DNA from: Chryseobacterium wanjuense
GTDB taxonomy: Bacteria > Bacteroidota > Bacteroidia > Flavobacteriales > Weeksellaceae
NCBI RefSeq assembly: GCF_900111495.1
Contig: NZ_FOIU01000001.1
Location: forward strand, 682,001 to 746,000
Length of the DNA: 64,000 nucleotides
Direction of reading: 5' to 3'
Both the position numbers and the translations under genes were made by a program. The notes beneath the pieces are model-generated. The model saw only the letters and a list, made by a program, of their open reading frames with translations, was not told the DNA's origin and did no database searches. Positions within the stretch are counted from its first letter, which is position 1, and each line of letters opens with the position of its first letter. This document shows positions 1 through 8,499 of the stretch, piece after piece.

Positions 1-298
1 CACAGATGATACTCAAAAGTATTTTTATGCTTTGTGCTATGACAGGTTTTACAAGCAAACTTCGGTTATCGGGAACATCAATTTCCATTCCCAGAAAGAA
101 CATCAGGAGCATAATTCCTATTTCGCCGACAAGTTCTATCTCGTCCGGCTCAGTGAAAACCCCCGATACGTGAGGTCCGAGCACAATACCGGCCATAATA
201 TAGGCAATCAGGTAAGGCTGCTTAAGTTTCTTGAGCAAAAACATTATTCCTAATGTGGTAAGACAGAGTAGGCATATTGACCAGAGTAATCCATTCAT
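1..298 (-). CDS. CPA2-type Na+(K+)/H+ antiporter, N-terminal part cut by the window edge
   Basis: Reading leftward from the ATG at 298 gives 99 uninterrupted codons to the window edge. The product is strongly hydrophobic. After a first membrane segment it has QPYLIAYIMAGIVLGPH and then EIGIMLLMFFLGMEID, the typical first segments of CPA2 (KefB/GerN-like) cation:proton antiporters, integral inner-membrane proteins that exchange Na+ or K+ for H+. The catalytic Asp pair and any C-terminal TrkA-N domain lie outside the window, so ion specificity cannot be judged. The opposite-strand reading frame over 32-253 is a shadow of this gene. Family assignment rests on motif recognition only. Confidence 0.8.
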   Translation of the reverse strand, partial: MNGLLWSICLLCLTTLGIMFLLKKLKQPYLIAYIMAGIVLGPHVSGVFTEPDEIELVGEIGIMLLMFFLGMEIDVPDNRSLLVKPVIAQSIKILLSIIC

Positions 299-356
299 AA
301 CCTTAATCAATGTTACAAATTAAAAATAGACTGATGGTTGGCAGATCTGATAGAAA

Positions 357-386
357 ATTGGTTTTCCTGAATTCAGGAAAACCAAT
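357..386 (-). terminator. Intrinsic terminator after the Hsp20 gene
   Basis: A perfect 30-bp palindrome with arms ATTGGTTTTCCTGAA and its complement lies 22 bp past the hsp20 stop. On the minus strand it is followed by TTTTC. It is placed to end the leftward hsp20 transcript before the antiporter gene. Confidence 0.8.
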
Positions 387-407
387 ATAGATGTAAAAAA
401 GTGATAG

Positions 408-860
408 TTATTGGATCTCGATTAGGCGGGGAGCTTTCTTTTTGGCATCTTCCGTCTTCGGGATTATGAGTTTTAAAACACCATTTTCGTATTTAGCTTC
501 AATACGATCCTCATCCACTACATTCTTGGCCAGCTCAAAGCTGCGTTGGAAAGACTGATAGCTAAATTCTCTGCGGGTGTAATTGTCATTATTTTCTTCC
601 TGTTGGTTTTTCTTGGCAGAAGAAATGGTAAGAAAATTACCATCCAGGGTAATTTGGAAATCTTGTTTTTCCATACCCGGTGCGGCAACTTCCACTTCAA
701 AGTTCTCAGGATTTTCCTTGATATTGACCGAAGGAAGTGTGCTGAGGGTGGAAGAAAAATTGTTGTTGCCCCAGTTAAAAAGTTCGCGGCTGAAAAAGTC
801 ATCGAACAGTGTACGATTGGCAGGGAGCAAGCTGCCATTGTTTCTTTTTACGATTGACAT
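408..860 (-). CDS. Hsp20 / alpha-crystallin small heat-shock protein
   Basis: This is a 150-residue small heat-shock protein, an ATP-independent cytoplasmic holdase that binds unfolding proteins. The alpha-crystallin domain spans about residues 42-145, with the typical NGVLKLIIPK strand near the C-terminus and a terminal I-x-I type tail (LIEIQ). The length is usual for bacterial members. I start at MSIVKRNN (ATG at 860), since the longer frame starting at 911 adds 17 residues (MIEIIKIYCLTFKN...) that do not look like the family. It is a single-gene unit with its own terminator. A TATCGTTTG sequence about 55 bp upstream resembles a Bacteroidota -7 element with one extra base. Family call is firm; the heat-shock regulation is inferred. 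Confidence 0.93.
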   Translation of the reverse strand: MSIVKRNNGSLLPANRTLFDDFFSRELFNWGNNNFSSTLSTLPSVNIKENPENFEVEVAAPGMEKQDFQITLDGNFLTISSAKKNQQEENNDNYTRREFSYQSFQRSFELAKNVVDEDRIEAKYENGVLKLIIPKTEDAKKKAPRLIEIQ

Positions 861-1018
861 AATAAACGAGTTTTTAAAGGTTAAACAATATATTTTAATG
901 ATCTCAATCAAAAATTTGCAAACGATATACCAAGGCCAATATTTGGAAAAAATGTCACATTGTGAATGAAAAAATGTCAGAATGAGAAGGTGTATCTATT
1001 AAATCGGTCTAATAAAAC

Positions 1019-1627
1019 ATGGTAAATAAAATTCTAATAGCTGATGATCATCACGTTGTACGTGTAGGAACATCAATCATTGTAAAGGAAACATTTCCGG
1101 AAGTATCCATTGATTTTGCTACGACTTATGATGAAGTCAAAGAGAAGCTGGAAGCTGAGAATTATGATCTTATCATTCTTGATATCGATATGCCTGGCAC
1201 CATCTATAAATCAATGGTGAAAGAAATTAAAATGTTAAGAGAAGAAATCCTAATCTTAATATTTTCGTTTTATGAAGAAGATATCGCTTTGCAATATTAT
1301 AAAGAAGGAGTACACGGTTTTCTGAGCAAACTTTGTGACCCGAATGACATTGTCTCAGCCATTAGCTCAATTTGTGAGAAAGGGCATTATTATTCCTCAT
1401 ATATTATTAACCAAATGATTGAGAATAAGAATTCACCCGTAGAGACATTATCACAAAGGGAGCTTGAAATATTCAAACTTTTGGCCCAGGGAAACGGAAA
1501 TCTTGAAATTGCGAACCTTTTAAATATTGAAGAATCGACTATTGCCACACATAAAAGAAAATTATATAAGAAACTCAAAATTTCCAATCTGGTAGAGCTG
1601 ATAAGAATTTATAATACACTTCATTAG
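1019..1627 (+). CDS. NarL/FixJ-type response regulator (REC + LuxR HTH)
   Basis: This is a 202-residue two-component response regulator. The receiver domain (about 1-120) keeps the acidic pair Asp9-Asp10, the phospho-acceptor Asp55 (LIILD) and the signalling Lys104. A LuxR-type helix-turn-helix occupies about 143-200 (TLSQRELEIFKLLAQG ... STIATHKRKLYKKL). It should be a DNA-binding transcription factor switched by phosphorylation. No sensor kinase gene is adjacent, so it is an orphan here; neighbours are hsp20 on the other strand and a debris field downstream. The ATG at 1019 fits the start of REC exactly. Target genes cannot be told from the sequence. Confidence 0.92.
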   Translation: MVNKILIADDHHVVRVGTSIIVKETFPEVSIDFATTYDEVKEKLEAENYDLIILDIDMPGTIYKSMVKEIKMLREEILILIFSFYEEDIALQYYKEGVHGFLSKLCDPNDIVSAISSICEKGHYYSSYIINQMIENKNSPVETLSQRELEIFKLLAQGNGNLEIANLLNIEESTIATHKRKLYKKLKISNLVELIRIYNTLH

Positions 1628-1910
1628 AATTATTTGAAAGCCATAACATAAACAGCAATAAAAAAGACAAACTGGGCAGTATAGAAACCTTGACAAAACT
1701 TCAGATAATACATGCTTTTCAGCACAACATTTGAATTTTCAAGAGGATGAAACATTGAAGAAAGACTCTGGCACTTTATGGAGTTTTTTCTTTTATGTAT
1801 TGTGTACTTTAATTATAACATCCTATTTACTTTTACAAAGCTGTAGTTATATAAATCAGATTGATACAATGTGTAAATTTGAAAGTTATAGGCTATTTTA
1901 AAAAGACACA
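1628..1910. other. Non-coding, AT-rich stretch
   Basis: No convincing gene. A stop-bounded frame around 1736-1900 reads as a weakly hydrophobic peptide without a clear start or family resemblance, and may be another decayed gene end. Confidence 0.4.
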
Positions 1911-2133
1911 GTGAACAAGAAACGCATATTACGAATTCTGACAATTTTACTAGCATTGGTTGTACGACTTTTCGGATTCTACAGATTTTATAACCTACGA
2001 CAGAAATTATACTTTTGCCAAAGAATATGAAGAAGAACTAAAATACATCTCATCAAACGTTTACTTTGGAGAAGAAAAATATTTTACAGTATTTGAATTA
2101 AAAGGTCTAGAATCCAGAATACACTCCTACTGA
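1911..2133 (+). pseudogene. Small membrane-anchored protein gene broken by a frameshift
   Basis: A GTG at 1911 opens a frame coding for a basic N-terminus and a hydrophobic helix (RILRILTILLALVV) that stops at 2030. From about 1960 a different frame continues with YDFSDSTDFITYDRNY and a soluble, lysine/glutamate-rich tail ending ...LESRIHSY at the TGA at 2131. Joining the two frames near 1960 gives a plausible protein of about 75 residues with one membrane anchor. I do not recognise the family. Either the gene is a pseudogene, or the sequence has an indel there. The end overlaps a short hairpin (ACTCC/GGAGT) followed by TTTTTATTT at about 2123-2150, a possible terminator. Confidence 0.45.
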
Positions 2134-2426
2134 AAGCGGGAGTTTTTATTTAATTCCTAAATCAAATCTCATAGAAAATCCTCGTTTGTCTCTGCGTAAA
2201 TGAGATAAAATGCATTTTCCAATTTATCTTTGCTAATGCGATCCAAATTTTAGTTCTTTTTTTTGCAACTCTAAATTGCTAATTTTCTGGAAACTTATTT
2301 CTAAATAAGTTTAAATAAGTTCATTAATTCTCTGTTTTTTCACGGTATTAAACTTGAATTGACAAGAATTTCCTTATCACTTGGAGTTAAGATAAACAAT
2401 AACATTTCATTAAAATAATAAAAAAA
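2134..2426. other. Intergenic stretch, nothing recognised
   Basis: AT-rich, no open frame of note in either direction apart from the hairpin tail described for the upstream pseudogene. Confidence 0.4.
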
Positions 2427-2450
2427 TAGCAGGAGACTATGCTCCTGCTA
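2427..2450 (-). terminator. Hairpin with T-tract, leftward
   Basis: Arms TAGCAGGAG and CTCCTGCTA form a perfect 9-bp stem with a 6-base loop, followed on the minus strand by TTTTTTATTATTTT. It can end transcripts from the serine hydrolase block at 2708-6753 and overlaps the end of the Crp/Fnr fragment. Confidence 0.75.
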
Positions 2451-2559
2451 CCTGAGAAAATAAATGTGGCTGGCTTCTTGCATGGAAAATAATATCATTA
2501 TCTTTATAATGATTATAGTCTGCGCCATATTCTAATAGTAAAGTCTCATTAATAATCAT
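2437..2559 (-). pseudogene. N-terminal fragment of a Crp/Fnr-type regulator
   Basis: From the ATG at 2559 a 40-codon frame reads MIINETLLLEYGADYNHYKD and then NDIIFHARSQPHLFSQVAGA before a TAG. The spacing of 'LLLxxGAxYxxYxxNxIIF' and 'FxQVxxGA' is that of the first strands of the cyclic-nucleotide-binding domain in flavobacterial Crp/Fnr regulators. The remaining roughly 150-180 residues, including the HTH, are absent, and the frame ends inside a terminator hairpin. I read it as a truncated remnant. It could instead be a chance short frame, so the family call is tentative. Confidence 0.5.
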
Positions 2560-2707
2560 AATTAAATATTTTATGGTGTAGTCGAACATACAGCAATAGT
2601 AAACCGCTGAAACAGATCATAATTAAAATCGATACCTCATATTCAAGTTTATTTAATATGGAATAGAGGATTTTTTCTATAAATTTCTTTATTCTTGTTA
2701 TGAGAAA

Positions 2708-3856
2708 TTATAAAGCTTGTGAAGTTTCAACTATATCCTGCATATTATATTTTAAAAGTTTAACTATTTCTTTACTTATTTCTACGGCTATCGGTCGATG
2801 TGAGGCTTCTAATACTGCAATTGCAATCGATGCGTTCAGCTCTGGAATATAGATAAGATCTGTCCCGAGGCCACCACCATGATTATAACCTAAGATTCCT
2901 GCATATGTAATTTTGCGGATTCCAAGGCAATAATTTACCTCTAAATTAGGAAGAACATCTTGTGTCATCAAAGCGAGTACTCTTTTATTTTTAATAATCT
3001 TTCCATTGAACAGTTGTTGAAAATAACTTGACATTTCTTTTACATTGGTAATTATGCCACCACCGCCATATAAGTCCCAAGATGGATCAAGATTATAAGT
3101 ATCCCATCCAAATTCATCCCAATATTGGTGAGCCTGTTCAGGAGTATTTTTTCTTTCTTTTTCAAACTTGGCGAAGCGTGTAATCAGCAGTCCATTATTT
3201 TTGTAGCTGAGCAGCTTTCTGATCGAAAGATAATAGGGAAGATGGGTAATATTTTCAATTATTTCGGTTAGAAGTACATAGTTGATATCTGCATATTTAA
3301 AACCTTCGCCAGGCTGTGAAAGCGGTTTTCCAAGCCTTGTAGCCTTAGCGATCTGTTCGTCCCTTGTCCAGATGTATTTTGGGTGCTCACCAATAAATTT
3401 GAAATATTCGGCATCGACATAATCCCTGATGCCTGAAGTGTGTGAAAGTAGATTTTTTATTGTTATACGGGATGTATTATAACCTGCCTGGGTAAGTTCT
3501 GTTTCTGATCGCTGGCTGAGATAATCTTTGATGGGCTGCTCGATGTCAAGTTTTCCTTTTTCAACAAGTCTTAATATGGAGGCTGCCACATAGGGCTTGG
3601 TTGTACTGGCTATCAATACAGGCTGGTCCATAGAGAGTTTATGTTTGGTATCTCTATTTTCATAACCTGTGGCATAGCCAAAAGATAGCTTTTGGTCCGG
3701 CGCTTCAACGTAGACTGCAAAACCAACTGCTTTTAGATTAGCAGCGTAAATGGAATCAACAGTATTTTTTATTTTTTGCTGGATATTCTGAGCACACACA
3801 TTCACACTGGCCAGCATGATCAGAAATATGGCTTGAAGATTTTTTAAGATATGCAT
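2708..3856 (-). CDS. Serine hydrolase of the beta-lactamase / penicillin-binding fold (class C type), exported
   Basis: This is a 382-residue protein with a signal peptide (MHILKNLQAIFLIMLASVNV, cut after CAQ), so it acts in the periplasm or on the envelope. It has the Ser-x-x-Lys nucleophile motif STTK at 84-87 and a C-terminal HGG (326-328) in place of KTG. The second motif is odd: the expected Tyr-x-Asn is YAD at 188-190. Such proteins are mostly esterases or D-aminopeptidase-like enzymes, so beta-lactam resistance should not be assumed. It is the last gene of a leftward block with an AraC regulator and two SDRs; the 112-bp gap before it may hold its own promoter. Confidence 0.85.
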   Translation of the reverse strand: MHILKNLQAIFLIMLASVNVCAQNIQQKIKNTVDSIYAANLKAVGFAVYVEAPDQKLSFGYATGYENRDTKHKLSMDQPVLIASTTKPYVAASILRLVEKGKLDIEQPIKDYLSQRSETELTQAGYNTSRITIKNLLSHTSGIRDYVDAEYFKFIGEHPKYIWTRDEQIAKATRLGKPLSQPGEGFKYADINYVLLTEIIENITHLPYYLSIRKLLSYKNNGLLITRFAKFEKERKNTPEQAHQYWDEFGWDTYNLDPSWDLYGGGGIITNVKEMSSYFQQLFNGKIIKNKRVLALMTQDVLPNLEVNYCLGIRKITYAGILGYNHGGGLGTDLIYIPELNASIAIAVLEASHRPIAVEISKEIVKLLKYNMQDIVETSQAL

Positions 3857-3968
3857 ATTGTATTTAAATATTTTTGAGAGAGAATAAAAATTAACAGGAA
3901 ATAAAATACGTAAGCAAATTTTATTCTCTGTATAATCATAAATCTACTTTTTTTAGCTTATTGATAAC

Positions 3969-4886
3969 TTAATTGAGGTGTTCTCTAAATTGCAATGGTG
4001 TCAATCCCGTTTTGTTTTTGAAGAGCTTATTAAATGATTGAGGATACTCGAACCCCAGTTCATAGGCAATTTCAGCTGCAGTAAGTTCTGATGTAGACAG
4101 CTTCTGCTTGGCAACTTCGATCAATTTGGCGTGGATATGCTGCTGTGTATTCATTCCAGTCATATTTCTTAGCATATCGCCCAGATACCCATATGATACA
4201 TTGAGCAAAGCCGAAAAATAATTAACTGATGGGATACCTTTCTGAATGGACTGTTCGTCTTCGTAATAGTTGTTGAGTAGTGTTTCGAAACGCTCTATTA
4301 AAGGGCTACTTATAGCCTTTCTGGTGATAAACTGCCGCTTATAATAACGATTACTGTAATTGAGCAAAACTTCAAAGTATGAAATAATCAATTCTTGGCT
4401 TGTATCGTCTATTACCATTTCGATTTCTTCCTTAATATTTTCAAAAATAATCAGCACTTTATTTCTTTCTTTTTCTGAAAGATGAAGCGCTTCATTTATA
4501 TTGTAGCTGAAAAATCCGAATTTTGTTATTAACCTCGCAAGTGGGTGTCCAGCAAAAAAATCTGGATGGATGAATAGGCTACGTCCACTACACACCTCAT
4601 CATCAATGACGGAAAGAGCCTGTCCCGGGGCTACAAATATTAATCCACCTTCATCAAAATCATAGTAGCTCTGCCCATATTTCAATTTGCCCTTCAAGTT
4701 ACTTTTATAGGATACCATATAAAAATCGTGAACAAGGTATTGTACTTCCGATTCCGAAGGAATGTCAGCATGATTGACAGAAACAATAAGGGGATGTAGA
4801 GGACTGGCAACCCCCAGCCCTCTACATAAATCACTAATTGATTTATAATAATGCAGTTCCTTTTTTTTAACTGATTTATCGATCAT
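3969..4886 (-). CDS. AraC-family transcriptional regulator
   Basis: A 305-residue regulator. The N-terminal about 190 residues form a sensor region of the cupin-like AraC type. The C-terminal about 100 residues form the two-HTH AraC DNA-binding domain, with the family signature ELTAAEIAYELGFEYPQSFN followed by KLFKNKTGLTPLQFR. It lies 69 bp downstream of an SDR gene and on the same strand, so it may be cotranscribed and control the SDR/hydrolase block. The inducer is not evident. Length and domain order are normal for flavobacterial AraC proteins. Confidence 0.92.
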   Translation of the reverse strand: MIDKSVKKKELHYYKSISDLCRGLGVASPLHPLIVSVNHADIPSESEVQYLVHDFYMVSYKSNLKGKLKYGQSYYDFDEGGLIFVAPGQALSVIDDEVCSGRSLFIHPDFFAGHPLARLITKFGFFSYNINEALHLSEKERNKVLIIFENIKEEIEMVIDDTSQELIISYFEVLLNYSNRYYKRQFITRKAISSPLIERFETLLNNYYEDEQSIQKGIPSVNYFSALLNVSYGYLGDMLRNMTGMNTQQHIHAKLIEVAKQKLSTSELTAAEIAYELGFEYPQSFNKLFKNKTGLTPLQFREHLN

Positions 4887-4955
4887 GATTAATTTATGAA
4901 TTTTATTAAACAGGGATTGATGGTATAAAATTAGCTATTTTTAACTACAACGGGT

Positions 4956-5762
4956 TTAGCCCACCAATCCTTTTGCAATGAGTTTTCTGAACTTTTCCTG
5001 ACCAATATCTAATCTTTGCTGATACGTCGATATGGCATCATTGCCTGCAAGATAGCGGAGTTGATCTTTACCATCGGTTATTGCTTCGTAAACTATGGCG
5101 GCAATAGATTCAGCAGTTGAAAATTGAAGCGGGCTTTCATTATTCTCAAAGCTTGCTAAAAACTTGTCAAACTGCTCTGCATAGGCCTCATGCTTCCCAA
5201 AATCTAAAGACCTGCTCATAAAATCAGTGGCAATTCCGCCAGGAGAAATGGTCTTTATCTGAATATTATGTGCAGCTAACTCAAAAGACAGGCTTTCGCT
5301 CCAACCTTCAATAGCCCACTTTGTCGCATGGTAAATAGAAGCAAATGGGAATGCTACCAGTCCGCCTATAGAGGTAATACTGATAATTAAGCCACTACGT
5401 TTTTCCCTTAAATGAGGAAGAAATGCCTCTGTCACCCTGATCACGCCCAAAACATTCGTATCGAACTGTCGCGTAATCTGGTCATCTCGGTATCCTTCCA
5501 ATGGACCTGTCAGTCCGTATCCTGCATTATTGAAAACAACGTCTACAGGCCTAATTTGAACAGCTGCCGCTACCGCTTTTTCAATAGATGAAAGATCTGT
5601 CACATCTAACTGTAAAAGATGGATATTTTTGATTACATTCAGTTCAGTTTCTTTTTCAGGATGTCTCATCGTTGCAATTACGTTCCAGCCTTTGGATGCC
5701 AACAGCTTTGCTGTTGCTTTTCCCAAACCGGAAGATGCCCCGGTAATGAATATTGTACTCAT
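4956..5762 (-). CDS. Short-chain dehydrogenase/reductase (SDR)
   Basis: A 268-residue classical SDR, a soluble NAD(P)(H)-dependent oxidoreductase. The Rossmann motif TGASSGLG is at residues 7-14, NNAG at 78-81 and the catalytic YHATK at 144-148. The Arg after the second strand (ATMRHPEKE) suggests NADPH preference, an inference. Substrate unknown. It is paralogous to the SDR at 5923-6753, and a third decayed copy lies between the two, so this locus has seen repeated duplication of SDR genes. The AraC gene follows 69 bp downstream and may regulate it. Confidence 0.93.
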   Translation of the reverse strand: MSTIFITGASSGLGKATAKLLASKGWNVIATMRHPEKETELNVIKNIHLLQLDVTDLSSIEKAVAAAVQIRPVDVVFNNAGYGLTGPLEGYRDDQITRQFDTNVLGVIRVTEAFLPHLREKRSGLIISITSIGGLVAFPFASIYHATKWAIEGWSESLSFELAAHNIQIKTISPGGIATDFMSRSLDFGKHEAYAEQFDKFLASFENNESPLQFSTAESIAAIVYEAITDGKDQLRYLAGNDAISTYQQRLDIGQEKFRKLIAKGLVG

Positions 5763-5824
5763 ATTATTTGATTTAAAATTTAAAGGTCAATGAATTTCTT
5801 GAATTTTGTCAATAAGTACTTCAT

Positions 5825-5911
5825 CTATATCCCCTTATTGACATTAATGTAAAAGCGAGCAACATCAGTTCTATCTAGTCCATAAGAAGCACCTGTTATA
5901 AAGACCGTTTT
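5825..5911 (-). pseudogene. Remnant of the N-terminus of a third SDR gene
   Basis: On the minus strand this gap reads KTVFITGASYGLDRTDVARF and YINVNKGI before a stop. That is the first Rossmann motif (T-G-A-S-x-G-L) of an SDR, aligned with the start of both neighbours, after which the gene is lost. It shows that a copy between the two intact SDR genes has been deleted down to about 29 codons. Confidence 0.65.
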
Positions 5912-5922
5912 AATTTATCTGC

Positions 5923-6753
5923 TTATTTCGCTAGGAAAATACTATTTGTAAACGTCTGATATTCCTCCTCAGAAGTATTTCGGCGTGCATTTAGAATAGG
6001 CTTGATGTCGTCAGTAGGAGAATAACGCAAGCGATCAGTTCCATCTGTGGCAGCTTCATAAATGGCATGAACTACTTTTTCTACTGCATCGGCGTCTGCC
6101 GTTCCCTGCATGCCACCATAGACTTTACCAATTTGTTCTAAAAAAGGCAGATAATCCTCAATCAAATTCAAACCTGCACTTTCGCCACCCACACGGCTCA
6201 TAAAACCGGTTTGCATAGCACCTCCAGGTTCAATAATTTTTGCAGTGATACCTAATGATACTAATTCATATCTTAACCCTTCTGTCCATCCTTCTAAAGC
6301 AAATTTGGATGAACTGTACACGGAAGCCATAGGGAAGCCAATAGCACCGGCACCTGAACTGATATTGATGATAGTACCTGATCTATTGGAACGGAAATAA
6401 GGTAAAATAGCTCTTGTGACATCCATAGCCCCAAATACATTCACATCAAATTGTGTTTGGATGGCTTCGCGAGACGCGCTTTCAAAAATTCCGAAAAGCC
6501 CATATCCTGCATTATTTACCACTACATCAATACTTCCGAAATGGTTTATGCCCTCAACGATTGCTTTATCAATTGAATTCTTGTCCTGAACATCTAGTTG
6601 AGTGACAAAAATATTTCCTGACTTCTCAAGATTTCCATTTTTAGTGGTATCTCTCATTGTAGCAATAACATTCCATCCTTTTGCAGCAAAATAATTGGCA
6701 GTTGCGGCACCAAAGCCTGATGATGTTCCTGTGATTAGTATTGTTTTGTTCAT
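5923..6753 (-). CDS. Short-chain dehydrogenase/reductase (SDR)
   Basis: A 276-residue classical SDR. TGTSSGFG is at residues 8-15, NNAG at 80-83 and the catalytic YSSSK at 146-150, all intact. Cofactor-side sequence ATMRDTTKNG resembles that of its downstream paralogue, again pointing to NADPH. It is the first gene of the leftward block SDR - SDR remnant - SDR - AraC - serine hydrolase. Substrate is not identifiable. Start chosen at the ATG at 6753; the longer frame in another register upstream is a shadow. Confidence 0.93.
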   Translation of the reverse strand: MNKTILITGTSSGFGAATANYFAAKGWNVIATMRDTTKNGNLEKSGNIFVTQLDVQDKNSIDKAIVEGINHFGSIDVVVNNAGYGLFGIFESASREAIQTQFDVNVFGAMDVTRAILPYFRSNRSGTIINISSGAGAIGFPMASVYSSSKFALEGWTEGLRYELVSLGITAKIIEPGGAMQTGFMSRVGGESAGLNLIEDYLPFLEQIGKVYGGMQGTADADAVEKVVHAIYEAATDGTDRLRYSPTDDIKPILNARRNTSEEEYQTFTNSIFLAK

Positions 6754-6960
6754 TTGTTTGATATTTAAATTTGTCTAACACTTTTGATATTACAAATATC
6801 CCATGTATCTTGACCTTCTGATAAACCATATTAAGGAATTGATAATCCAAAATGAGGATTCTTATTGATCAGGTATTTTTATGGTGCAGTAAAAAAACAC
6901 TTTCCTGCGGGCTTAATTGCAGACTTTTCAATAATGCAATATTTTAATGATTGCTTAAAA

Positions 6961-7086
6961 TCAAGCCTTTGAACTAGATGTTGGTTTCACAGCTCTTGGC
7001 TCCAGGAATGCTCCAAACCAAAAGGACCGAATTCACGCCCGACACCAGACTGCTTAAATCCTCCAAATGGATATCGTAGTCTTAAT
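6961..7086 (-). pseudogene. C-terminal remnant of an NAD(P)-dependent aldehyde dehydrogenase
   Basis: The minus strand reads RYPFGGFKQSGVGREFGPFG followed by LE, a hallmark C-terminal block of aldehyde dehydrogenases. One base later, in the next frame, the normal ending resumes as AFLEPRAVKPTSSSKA and a stop at 6961. About 440 upstream residues, including the catalytic Cys, are missing, and there is a frameshift in what remains. It is non-functional debris, but it shows that the SDR block once neighboured another oxidoreductase. Confidence 0.8.
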
Positions 7087-7191
7087 ACAGAAGGAGATGG
7101 ATGTTGCAGAAAAACAGATGAAGCATTGACGGAAAAAAGCTCAAGAAACCGGAGAAAATCACAGTAGAAACGCAAAAAGAAATCGTTAATT

Positions 7192-7471
7192 ATGAAATTA
7201 TTTAGTTTTATTTTACAATATTCAGAGGGAACATTTATCTCTCAAGTAGAAGCCGAAAATAAAGAAAAAAGCTATGAGGAAATGGCTTAGGGAGATAGAT
7301 ATAACTCAATATCCAAATTTTTATCAAGAAGAAAGGAAAAGATTAATAGAAGAAGATTTTGAAGACGAAGATCCTATTCTTATTCAAGGATGTAAAAATA
7401 TATGGTGTTTTGGAATGAGGATTAACGGAGAGTTAGCATTCATTAACTTCATTCAAACAGAAAATTTATAA
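7192..7471 (+). pseudogene. Small protein gene (about 92 aa) split by a frameshift
   Basis: An ATG at 7192 opens MKLFSFILQYSEGTFISQVE and AENKEKSYEE, then stops at 7288-7290. Overlapping from 7274 a second frame continues WLREIDITQYPNFYQEERKR ... FINFIQTENL to 7471. Joined at KSYEE/WLREID, they give one coherent acidic protein of about 92 residues of a kind common in Bacteroidota, function unknown to me. The two halves are most simply one gene with a 1-base indel. The alternative is that only the 65-codon second frame (7274-7471) is translated. Confidence 0.5.
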
Positions 7472-7477
7472 TATCAG

Positions 7478-8120
7478 AGTTTTAATTCCTATCAATGGGC
7501 CACGAGGACGTTTTTCTGACCCGAAAAATAACAGCCATTTATCAGGAAGCTCCGGCGTAAGCAGTAATTCGAATGGCCACATCTGGGGACAAGGTGGCAC
7601 AGGTACAACGGGACTGTTCGGAGATAGCAGGTCTATCGATACCTGGACTTTCATTCCTGGCATACCTGCCCATATTACAGCTGATGTAACGGTCAAGGTT
7701 GCCGATCTGAAGGTCACACAAATTGTGCCGGACAAAACAAGTGTTGTTGTTGGTGATCAGGTGCTTTATACAGTAAAGGTGAAAAATGATGGACCTAGCG
7801 GTGTCGAAAATGCAACATTTACATTTTCTCTCCCATCTGGTTTTAATCATCAGAATGTAGTGTTTCAGGGTAATGGATGCGGTAGCCAAGGAGCGGTAAT
7901 AATTTACAACTCCCAGACCGGGAAATATACATCTAAGCTTAATCTTCCCAGCGGATGTGAAATAACATATATTTTTACTGCAGGAGTTACAGCTACCACA
8001 TCAGGAACCAACCAGCAGGCCGAAGCTACTATTTTAAGGCCTAATGATGTAACAGATCCTGATGCTACCAATACAAGTTTGAATATTCCACCTGCCGATC
8101 CGCATTTTTTTTCAGCATGA
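7478..8120 (+). pseudogene. Fragment of a large secreted protein with a DUF11 repeat domain, 5' end missing
   Basis: A frame open from about 7478 to the stop at 8120 codes for about 213 residues without a proper start; the GTG at 7725 lies inside a domain. It reads GPRGRFSDPKNNSHLSGSSG ... IDTWTFIPGIPAHITADVTV, then a DUF11-type Ig-like repeat: LKVTQIVPDKTSVVVGDQVL, YTVKVKNDGPSGVENATF, LPSGF. Such repeats occur in long cell-surface proteins of Bacteroidota. The N-terminus with signal peptide and any C-terminal sorting domain are absent, so this is a leftover fragment that ends abruptly (DPHFFSA). Confidence 0.7.
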
Positions 8121-8499
8121 GAATATATAAGACAAAAAATACTAATCTAGTTGTAAAATCTAAAAAATAATGTTTAATACACTCTCATCGGATAGATTAC
8201 ATAAAAGATGATTGAAATAATCTTTAAAAATAAAGAAAGTAAATTTCAATAATTCAAATAAATGAAAGCGTAAATGAATTTTTACGCTTTTTTGTAAATC
8301 AATACCATCAATGATTGGCAGATTTTTTTAAAAAAATTGTAAACCTTTCGTTACTACGAAAAAGTAGTGATTTTATATGATTTCTGTTGTTCAATTTTAC
8401 ACTACCAATATAGCTAGAATGTGACATCTTAAAAAAGGCAGTAGGCATCTTCTTGGGGAGAGACGGGTAAGATATAAATTTATCAAGGATCACATTAGG
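8121..8499. other. Intergenic stretch, terminator only
   Basis: Nothing coding is convincing. A 61-codon leftward frame at 8308-8493 has no recognisable features. The only element is the hairpin at 8265-8293. Confidence 0.4.
8265..8293 (+). terminator. Intrinsic terminator
   Basis: Arms AAAGCGTAAA and TTTACGCTTT with a 6-base loop and a following run of T. It closes the DUF11 fragment transcript; being nearly symmetrical it may work in both directions. Confidence 0.8.

Noticed and set aside
32..253. 73-codon rightward frame
   Set aside because: It is the opposite strand of the antiporter N-terminus, whose membrane segments are clear.
518..969. Open frames at 518-838 (-), 546-857 (+) and 583-969 (+)
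   Set aside because: They overlap the hsp20 gene in other frames or on the other strand; the Hsp20 protein is unmistakable and accounts for the open sequence.
2708..3856. Calling this and the two related proteins beta-lactamase resistance genes
   Set aside because: The fold family is broad and mostly esterases or peptidases; one copy even lacks the Tyr-x-Asn motif.
8308..8493. 61-codon leftward frame
   Set aside because: No family resemblance, no upstream signals, and it lies between a terminator and a dead transposase.
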